From Pseudomonas sp. (GTDB lineage: Bacteria; Pseudomonadota; Gammaproteobacteria; Pseudomonadales; Pseudomonadaceae): 52,564 nt of DNA. Under the pieces are notes generated by a model that was not told the origin of the DNA, ran no database searches, and saw only the letters and a program-made list of their open reading frames with translations. Positions within the stretch are counted from its first letter, which is position 1, and each line of letters opens with the position of its first letter. The stretch lies in the NCBI GenBank assembly GCA_030656145.1, contig JAUSOF010000008.1, forward strand, positions 1 to 52,564, written 5' to 3'. This document shows positions 44,753 to 52,564 of this stretch, piece after piece. Both the position numbers and the translations under genes were made by a program.

Positions 44753-46045
44753 TCAGAGTCGCGTGCGCAGGCGCCTCAGTAAGTCTTGGGTTGGGTAACC
44801 GTCGGCTGGCCAGCCCTGCTGCAGCTGGAAGGCGCGCACGGCCTTGCGTGTGTTGGCGCCGATGATGCCGTCAGCCGGTCCTGGCTCCAGGCCGTTCTGC
44901 GCCAGCAACTCCTGCAATTCGATGCGCTCGCTGCGGCCCAGCTGACGCTCCTCGCGGGGCCACGCAGCGCGTACACCATCGCCACCGCGCAGGCTGTCGG
45001 CCAGCAGGCCGATAGCCAGGGCGTAGGAGGTCGAGTTGTTATATTTGAGGATGCTGCGGAAGTTGCTCAGCAGTAGGAAGGCTGGGCCGCGGTGGCCGGC
45101 CGGCAGCATCAGGGTGGCCTTGGTTTCGCTTGTCACATGCCGGGCTGGTGGAGCAAGGGCTTCGACACCGAGCGCTGTCCATTCGGCGAGGCTGCGGCGA
45201 ACCTCTGGGTCGGCCATGCTGTAGTCAAAGGCTTTTGGCAAGCGTACCTCGTAACCCCAGGGCTGGCCTTTCTGCCAGCCCGAGGCCTGCAGGTAATGAG
45301 CTGCCGAGGCCAGGGCGTCAGCCGAAGAGTTCCACAGGTCGCGGCGACCATCACCGTCGAAATCCACGGCATGTTCGTTATAGGTGGTGGGCATGAACTG
45401 GGTCTGGCCCATGGCGCCGGCCCAGGAGCCGACCAGGCGTTCCGGGCTGATGTCGCCATGCTGGAGGATCTGCAGCACCGCAAGTAGCTGGCTGCGCCAG
45501 AACACCTGGCGCCGGCCTTCGTAAGCCAGGGTGGCGAGCGAGCGGATCACGTTGTGATTGCCGATATTGCTGCCAAAGTTACTTTCCAGGCCCCAGATGG
45601 CGACCAGGGTTTGCCGGTCTACGCCGTAGCGTGCCTCGATGCGCGAGAGGGTGTTGCCGTGCTGCAACATCAGGCTGCGGCCGCGCGCGATACGCTGTTG
45701 GGAGACCGCGCCATCCAGATACTCCCATACCGGACGGGTAAATTCCGGTTGGCTGCTGTCGGCGACCAGGACGTCGGGGTTGGGACTGATACCGGCGAAG
45801 GCACGATCGAACAGTGCGGGGTCAATGCCAGCAGCAATCGCATCGCTGCGCAGCAGGGCGCGCCAGTCGGCGAAGCTGATTTTTTCGGCGCTCGCCGTCG
45901 GCTCAGGCGGCCTGATCGAGACGTTGCTCGGGCTGTCGGCTGCAGCGGCCAGCGACTGTGCGGGCGCTTCGGCACAGGCCGTCAGGAGTAGTAGGAGGCA
46001 GGCCGAGGTGATGTGGCTCAGGCTGCGAAGTAGCAGGTTGGGCAT
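44753..46045 (-). CDS. MltB-type lytic transglycosylase lipoprotein with peptidoglycan-binding domain
   Basis: The 430-residue protein has a lipobox LLLTAC, a family 3 lytic transglycosylase domain (catalytic glutamate in IWGLESNFGSNIGNH, then AGAMGQTQFMPTTY and DGDGRRDLWNSSADALAS), and a C-terminal PG_binding_1 domain (GLEPGPADGIIGANTRKAVRAFQ). It is a paralogue of the soluble mltB at 37849 but larger, membrane-anchored and with an extra binding domain. It has no evident operon partner. Confidence 0.93.
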   Translation of the reverse strand: MPNLLLRSLSHITSACLLLLLTACAEAPAQSLAAAADSPSNVSIRPPEPTASAEKISFADWRALLRSDAIAAGIDPALFDRAFAGISPNPDVLVADSSQPEFTRPVWEYLDGAVSQQRIARGRSLMLQHGNTLSRIEARYGVDRQTLVAIWGLESNFGSNIGNHNVIRSLATLAYEGRRQVFWRSQLLAVLQILQHGDISPERLVGSWAGAMGQTQFMPTTYNEHAVDFDGDGRRDLWNSSADALASAAHYLQASGWQKGQPWGYEVRLPKAFDYSMADPEVRRSLAEWTALGVEALAPPARHVTSETKATLMLPAGHRGPAFLLLSNFRSILKYNNSTSYALAIGLLADSLRGGDGVRAAWPREERQLGRSERIELQELLAQNGLEPGPADGIIGANTRKAVRAFQLQQGWPADGYPTQDLLRRLRTRL

Positions 46046-46117
46046 GATGGTCTCAGGGCGTTTTTGCAGGCTGTTACCTTAGCACGAATGAGCTTGCAGG
46101 CGTGCCACTGCAGGGTT

Positions 46118-46276
46118 TCAGGCTGCCAGAAGGACTGAAGCCTCCCAGTTTTGCTGGGAGGCTTCGCGGCGATAGCTGCCTTTTCCTTTACCTGGCTTTT
46201 CCTGGCGGCAGCGGAACAGTGGCTGGGCAATCAGGGATTTCGCCTTGTTCGGGCGCTGTTGGCGATTTTTGGCCAT
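46118..46276 (-). CDS. arfA: alternative ribosome-rescue factor A
   Basis: This 52-residue reading frame starts MAKNRQQRPNKAKSL, continues into AQPLFRCRQEKPGKGKGSY and then the NWEAS motif; all match ArfA, which recruits RF2 to release ribosomes stalled on non-stop mRNA. The NWEAS part is encoded across a perfect 12-base inverted repeat (46137-46165). In E. coli the arfA mRNA is cut or terminated at such a hairpin so that full ArfA appears only when trans-translation fails. The same layout here suggests the same control. A positively charged C-terminal half is normal for the family. Confidence 0.88.
   Translation of the reverse strand: MAKNRQQRPNKAKSLIAQPLFRCRQEKPGKGKGSYRREASQQNWEASVLLAA
46137..46165 (-). 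promoter_or_regulatory. internal hairpin of arfA mRNA
   Basis: Perfect 12-base arms GAAGCCTCCCAG and CTGGGAGGCTTC with a 5-base loop lie in the coding region, before the stop. It fits the RNase III / termination element that makes the transcript non-stop in enterobacteria. Confidence 0.75.
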
Positions 46277-46417
46277 GTCGAGTCCTCGTTAGCCGCCCGC
46301 GACTCGCGGGCAACGGAATCATGATTCGCTGGTTAAAAAATGTCCAGGGGACAGTTTGGCCGTGAAAAAGTTGCGCCGGATCCGGCATGCGCTTGGCATA
46401 ACGTGGTGCTGGGCGAG

Positions 46418-47464
46418 CTAGAGGTCGGGGTCGCCAGGCAGGCGCAAGCGTTGCCCGCACAGGCTCAGGGTCAGCATGCGCAAGCCACTCCAGGGGTCGC
46501 CCGCCGCCTGGCCCTTGATCTGCGCGTCAATGCGCTGAGCGTCTTGCAATAGCGCGGCCCAGCGTGCGGCCGAAAGCCGTTGCAATGCCTTGCTGACCAG
46601 GGGGCGGCGCTTGTCCCAGACTGGCGGACGAGCCGAGCTGAAGGCCTTGTCCAGCGGCATGCCTTGGCCGAATTGCTGGGCGATGGTGGCGAGCAGGCGG
46701 ATTTCGCGGGCCAAGGCCCAGAGAATTACCGGCGGCTCGACCCCTTCGCCGCGCAACCCTTCGAGCATGCGCAGGGCGTGGGCAGCTTCGCCGTTGAGCG
46801 CCGCGTCGATCAGGCCAAACACGTCGAAGCGGGCGCTGTCGGCAACCGCAGCATGCACCGTGCTGGCGTCGATCTGCCCGCCGTCGGCAAGCAGCTTGAG
46901 CTTTTCGATTTCCTGGGCGGCGGCGAGCAGATTGCCTTCCACTCGCACGGCGATCATCTCGACCGCCTCCTGGCTAGCGCTCAGTCCGGCCTGGGCCAGG
47001 CGTTGGCGAATCCATTGCGGCAACTGGTGGGCATCGATTGGCCAGATCTGCACGAACTGACACTGCGGGCCATCGATCAGGGCCTTGGCCCACTTGGTTT
47101 TCTGTGCGCTGCCATCGAGTTTCGGCAGGCTGATCAGCAGCACGGTGTCTTCGGGCGGGCGGCCCAGGTATTCGAGCAGGGCGGCCGCGCCCTTGTCGCC
47201 GGGCTTGCCGGAGGGCAGGCGCAGCTCCAGCAGGCGCTTATCGGCGAACAGCGACATGCTGGCGCCAGCCTGGAGCAGGTTGCCCCAGTCGAAGCTGGCG
47301 TCGGCATTGAATACCTGGCGCTCGCTGAACGCCTGCTCACGGGTGGCGGCACGAATCGCGTCGCACGCTTCCTGGCACAGCAGTGATTCGTCGCCACTGA
47401 CCACGTAAACCGCAGCCAGGTTGCCCTGGAGGTGTTTGCCGAGTTGCGCGGGGTTGAGTTTCAT
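46418..47464 (-). CDS. holA: DNA polymerase III subunit delta
   Basis: HolA opens the beta clamp in the clamp loader. The 348-residue protein has the N-terminal AAA+-like fold with VVSGDESLLCQEACDAIR, no Walker motifs as usual for delta, and C-terminal AAQEIEKLKLLADG. It is the last gene of the leuS-lptE-holA run; arfA follows after 141 bases and is separate. Confidence 0.95.
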   Translation of the reverse strand: MKLNPAQLGKHLQGNLAAVYVVSGDESLLCQEACDAIRAATREQAFSERQVFNADASFDWGNLLQAGASMSLFADKRLLELRLPSGKPGDKGAAALLEYLGRPPEDTVLLISLPKLDGSAQKTKWAKALIDGPQCQFVQIWPIDAHQLPQWIRQRLAQAGLSASQEAVEMIAVRVEGNLLAAAQEIEKLKLLADGGQIDASTVHAAVADSARFDVFGLIDAALNGEAAHALRMLEGLRGEGVEPPVILWALAREIRLLATIAQQFGQGMPLDKAFSSARPPVWDKRRPLVSKALQRLSAARWAALLQDAQRIDAQIKGQAAGDPWSGLRMLTLSLCGQRLRLPGDPDL

Positions 47465-47507
47465 CAGGTGTTAACCGGCAGGGCCGCCGCTTGCGGCCCT
47501 GGCAGGC

Positions 47508-48119
47508 TTACTGGCCGGGCGTCAGCAGTTGCACGGGCGACTGCTGCGGTTGTGCGGCTTCACGCTGGCGCGCAGCTTCCAGGGCATCGGCTTCAACCTT
47601 GGCCTTGGCTTCGGCGGTCTGTTGCAGCTGGTCGAGCTGGGCCGGGGTGACCTGTTGCAGGCGCTGGGCCAGCTGTTGCACCAGTTCGCGACGCATTTCG
47701 TTGCGCAGTTGGGCTGCTTCCTGGTCGGAGCCGACCAGATTGTTGCCGTCCTGAGCGTAGAAATTCTGCGCTTCCAGCTGATTGCTGCTCAGTAGCAGGT
47801 TCTGGGCGCCACGAATCTCGTAATCGAGGGTCATGGTCAGTTCGTATTCGGCAGTGCGTGCCGAGCTGGTGTAGCTGGCGGTGCGCTGGGTTTCCTGTTC
47901 GTTGCTCAGGACCAGGCGATAGGCTGCGCCGGAGTGGACGCGCACGCCGTTGTTCTGCAGTACCTCGCGCACTTGCTTGACCGTGTCGCCATAGGCGTTG
48001 CGCGCGCTGACGTCGAGCTCCTTGAGGGCGAAGTCGACGTCGCCAGTGCCGCGCAGCTGGAAGCCGCAGGCGCCGAGCAGGGCCGCGAGGCCGATTACCA
48101 ACAGATTCCGTTTCATCAT
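47508..48119 (-). CDS. lptE: LPS-assembly lipoprotein LptE
   Basis: LptE plugs the LptD barrel in the outer membrane and helps LPS reach the surface. The 203-residue protein has a signal with lipobox LLGAC followed by GFQLRGTGD, the standard LptE start, and a Gln-rich C-terminal tail. Two adjacent ATGs occur; 48119 is chosen. An extension to 48140 is possible but would lengthen the n-region. It lies 97 bases downstream of leuS and 43 bases upstream of holA. Confidence 0.95.
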   Translation of the reverse strand: MMKRNLLVIGLAALLGACGFQLRGTGDVDFALKELDVSARNAYGDTVKQVREVLQNNGVRVHSGAAYRLVLSNEQETQRTASYTSSARTAEYELTMTLDYEIRGAQNLLLSSNQLEAQNFYAQDGNNLVGSDQEAAQLRNEMRRELVQQLAQRLQQVTPAQLDQLQQTAEAKAKVEADALEAARQREAAQPQQSPVQLLTPGQ

Positions 48120-48216
48120 CTTTGCTATCCCCTTGGCCAACCTCTCGGCGCGCCGCTTGGCAGCGCGTCGAGCTTCGTCGGTTGGCGACTATGACTATTT
48201 AGTTGGCTTGGTTGGC

Positions 48217-50865
<2,649 letters not shown>

Positions 50866-51041
50866 TCAGGAAACGCCGTAGCATACATGACCCCCCGCAA
50901 CTGAGGGAAACCTTGATTGCACTGTCAGGGCAGGCTGCCAGGCCTGCGTATCGCCGTCTGTCGCAGCGCCGGGCTGGTTCAAAGGCTGCCGCTAAGCTTG
51001 ATGTATGAGCTGGGCGATGGCGCCCGGCATGAGGTGACTGG

Positions 51042-51488
51042 ATGGGCGAGTTGCGACGTGCAGAGGCGTCGGGTGGTTTGTATGAGCGGTTGTTGCAGCG
51101 CTTGTCAGTAGCGCTGGAGGAGGCCGACAGTATGGCCCGCCTGTCTACCAAGGTGCCGGATGAGTTGGAGTTGCGCGACCTGACGGGCGCAGAGCTGGAG
51201 CTGATCCGTGCGTATATGGATCACGATCTGAATTGGCTGCGCGGATGGCATGCCGCCGCCGAGGAATTGGCGCTGATCGAGCGTTGGCCCGCACGTACAG
51301 CCAAAATCAGTCGAGCTTCACCACGGGCGGCGGTTAAGCCGCATGGCAAGATCAAGCCACTGGTCAAGCGTCGGGTGCAGCTGTGTTGCGCGCTGTGCGG
51401 CGAAGTTGCCAGCTGGCGGCCGGGGCAGGGCGTGCAGGCATGTACTTCATGCGGCTCACAGCTGTTCCGGGCGAGCGAACCCCGTTAG
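51042..51488 (+). CDS. zinc-ribbon protein, DUF1451-like
   Basis: The 148-residue protein has an alpha-helical N-terminus (LYERLLQRLSVALEEAD, LTGAELELIRAYMDHDLNWL) and a C-terminal four-cysteine ribbon (CALCGE and CTSCGS). It fits the DUF1451 group. GAGG lies 7 bases before the ATG. Its function is unknown; it is divergent from leuS and followed 26 bases later by the ElyC-type gene. Confidence 0.85.
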   Translation: MGELRRAEASGGLYERLLQRLSVALEEADSMARLSTKVPDELELRDLTGAELELIRAYMDHDLNWLRGWHAAAEELALIERWPARTAKISRASPRAAVKPHGKIKPLVKRRVQLCCALCGEVASWRPGQGVQACTSCGSQLFRASEPR

Positions 51489-51514
51489 GCTGCTGGGCAC
51501 CTCAGAGGTGTCCG

Positions 51515-52282
51515 ATGCCGATTCGTTACCTGTTCAAACAATTTTTGCTGCCGCCGGGCGTGCTACTGCTCATGCTGCTTGTTGCGTGGTGGTTGCGCAC
51601 GCGCTGTCCGCGAACGGCCGCGGCCTGTTTCGGCCTGGCGCTTGGCGGGCTGTGGCTGATGAGTCTGCCGGTCGCGGTTGAGTGGTCGGCGCGCCTGTTG
51701 GAGCGCGAGCCCGTGCTGCTTGAGGCCCGCTGGGTTGATCTGGCGCAGCAGGTGGAGGCGATTGTGGTGCTCGGCGGTGGGCGCGAACAGGGTGATCCGG
51801 CCTGGGGCGATGATCAGCCCAGTTCGATGGCGCTGGAGCGCCTGCGCTATGCAGCCCGGCTGGCCAAGGTCTCAGGATTGCCGTTGGCGATCAGTGGTGG
51901 TCTGCATTATGGCCAGCCGCCCAGCGAGGCGGCCCTGATGGCTCAGGTATTGGCGCGTGACTACGGCGTGCCGGTGCAGTGGCAGGAAGAGGCGAGCCGC
52001 ACGACCTGGGAGAATGCGACCCACAGTGCCGAGTTGCTGCGCAAAGATGGGGTCAAGCGGGTAGTGCTGGTCACTCAGGCGTGGCATATGCCCAGGGCGC
52101 GTTGGTGTTTCGAGCAGGCCGGTTTTCAGGTGTTGAGCGCGCCGGTTGGGTTTCTTGGTGTTGCCAACGGCCGCCCTGCTGGCGGCTGGCTGCCGGAAAG
52201 CAAGGCGTTGTGGCAGAGCAGCCTGCTGCTCAATGAGGCGCTGGGCTTGGTGATCTATCCGGTGGTCTACGGCCGGCCGTAA
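51515..52282 (+). CDS. YdcF/ElyC-type envelope protein (DUF218)
   Basis: The 255-residue protein has two N-terminal hydrophobic helices and a DUF218 domain (AIVVLGGGREQGD, ISGGLHYGQPPSEA, EEASRTTWENATHSA, VVLVTQAWHMPRA). ElyC-type members influence envelope biogenesis and undecaprenyl-phosphate use in E. coli; the molecular activity is unsettled. GAGG lies 7 bases before the ATG, which is chosen over in-frame upstream extensions into the zinc-ribbon gene. Confidence 0.9.
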   Translation: MPIRYLFKQFLLPPGVLLLMLLVAWWLRTRCPRTAAACFGLALGGLWLMSLPVAVEWSARLLEREPVLLEARWVDLAQQVEAIVVLGGGREQGDPAWGDDQPSSMALERLRYAARLAKVSGLPLAISGGLHYGQPPSEAALMAQVLARDYGVPVQWQEEASRTTWENATHSAELLRKDGVKRVVLVTQAWHMPRARWCFEQAGFQVLSAPVGFLGVANGRPAGGWLPESKALWQSSLLLNEALGLVIYPVVYGRP

Positions 52283-52291
52283 GTTGCAGTG

Positions 52292-52356
52292 CGTAGCCCG
52301 GATAACGCCGGGGAGAGGCTCTGTCCGCGAACGTCCCGGATTGCATCCGGGCTACG
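52292..52356. repeat. inverted repeat CGTAGCCCGGAT / ATCCGGGCTACG
   Basis: Perfect 12-base arms lie at 52292-52303 and 52345-52356, and the right arm is itself part of a smaller hairpin (CCCGGAT at 52335-52341 with ATCCGGG at 52345-52351). It sits between the convergent ElyC-type gene and lnt. It is a different family from the GTAGGGTG units. Confidence 0.75.
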
Positions 52357-52392
52357 AAAGCAAGCCGCCGGATCCGCAAGCCTGCCTGTGCT

Positions 52393-52564
52393 CTACAGCG
52401 TTCTGGCCATGCGTGCGGCCAACAGCGCCCAGGCGAGGAGCAGGGTACAGAGAATCAGCAACGGCCAGCCGCGCCAGTACAAGTAAGGCGTTAGTTGTTG
52501 CATGGGTACCACTTCGCCATAGAGCACGCCTTGTTCGAACTGTGGCAGTTGCTCGGTGATTCGG
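52393..52564 (-). CDS. lnt: apolipoprotein N-acyltransferase, C-terminal fragment
   Basis: Only the last 56 codons are present; the gene continues past the right edge. The fragment reads RITEQLPQFEQGVLYGEV, then a proline/threonine LTPYLYWRGWP segment and a hydrophobic tail (PLLILCTLLLAWALLA) before TAG. This is the end of Lnt, which adds the third acyl chain to lipoproteins in the inner membrane. The neighbouring leuS and ElyC-type genes fit lnt's usual Pseudomonas location. Confidence 0.85.
   Translation of the reverse strand, partial: RITEQLPQFEQGVLYGEVVPMQQLTPYLYWRGWPLLILCTLLLAWALLAARMARTL

Noticed and set aside
44511..44798. A short frame starting at TTG in the FNT-transglycosylase gap
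   Set aside because: No ribosome site, no homologous features, and it overlaps the 3' end of the transglycosylase gene.

Overview
The window comes from a high-GC gammaproteobacterium, almost certainly a Pseudomonas in the broad sense and perhaps of the mendocina/alcaligenes type. The evidence is the gene content and order: mpl-ubiX; cidA-lrgB; proA-nadD-rsfS-rlmH-mrdA-rodA-mltB-rlpA-dacC-ybeD-lipB with lipA convergent; and leuS-lptE-holA. Palindromic GTAGGGTG-type repeats sit between genes. I saw no rRNA, tRNA, CRISPR array, phage, integrase or insertion sequence. Every gene that is complete in the window looks intact. The two edge genes (a solute-binding lipoprotein on the left, lnt on the right) are cut by the window.

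Layout. 1-6.6 kb is housekeeping: ppa, mtfA, a tail-anchored protein made of an inactive PP2C-like part and an inactive kinase-like part, a GNAT acetyltransferase, mpl, ubiX and a small lipoprotein. 6.7-23.8 kb looks like an accessory block. Its first part is a fatty or short-chain acid catabolic group on the minus strand (MBL hydrolase, thiolase, acyl-CoA dehydrogenase, SLC23-like permease, acyl-CoA synthetase). A cytoplasmic PAS histidine kinase and a FixJ-type regulator are divergent from it. Its second part is two large GGDEF-EAL proteins flanking a lone Stealth-family sugar-phosphate transferase. 23.8-31.8 kb holds a methyltransferase, a small protein, a TIP30-like SDR, a MORN-repeat/caspase-like lipoprotein, a MaoC hydratase, CidA/LrgB, a LON-domain protein, a DedA-PAP2 fusion and a DNA glycosylase.

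32-43.4 kb is the conserved elongasome, lipoate and ribosome-maturation cluster. It links proline and NAD synthesis, ribosome silencing and 23S rRNA methylation with PBP2/RodA wall elongation, wall trimming (MltB, RlpA, PBP5) and lipoylation (LipB, LipA). 43.6-52.5 kb contains an orphan FNT channel, a second MltB-type transglycosylase, a short arfA with an internal hairpin, holA, lptE, leuS, a zinc-ribbon protein, a YdcF/ElyC-type envelope protein and the end of lnt.

The points most worth following are the pseudophosphatase-pseudokinase, the MORN-caspase lipoprotein, the Stealth gene between two c-di-GMP enzymes, the 17-kb catabolic/signalling block with its AT-rich divergent promoter, and the arfA hairpin.
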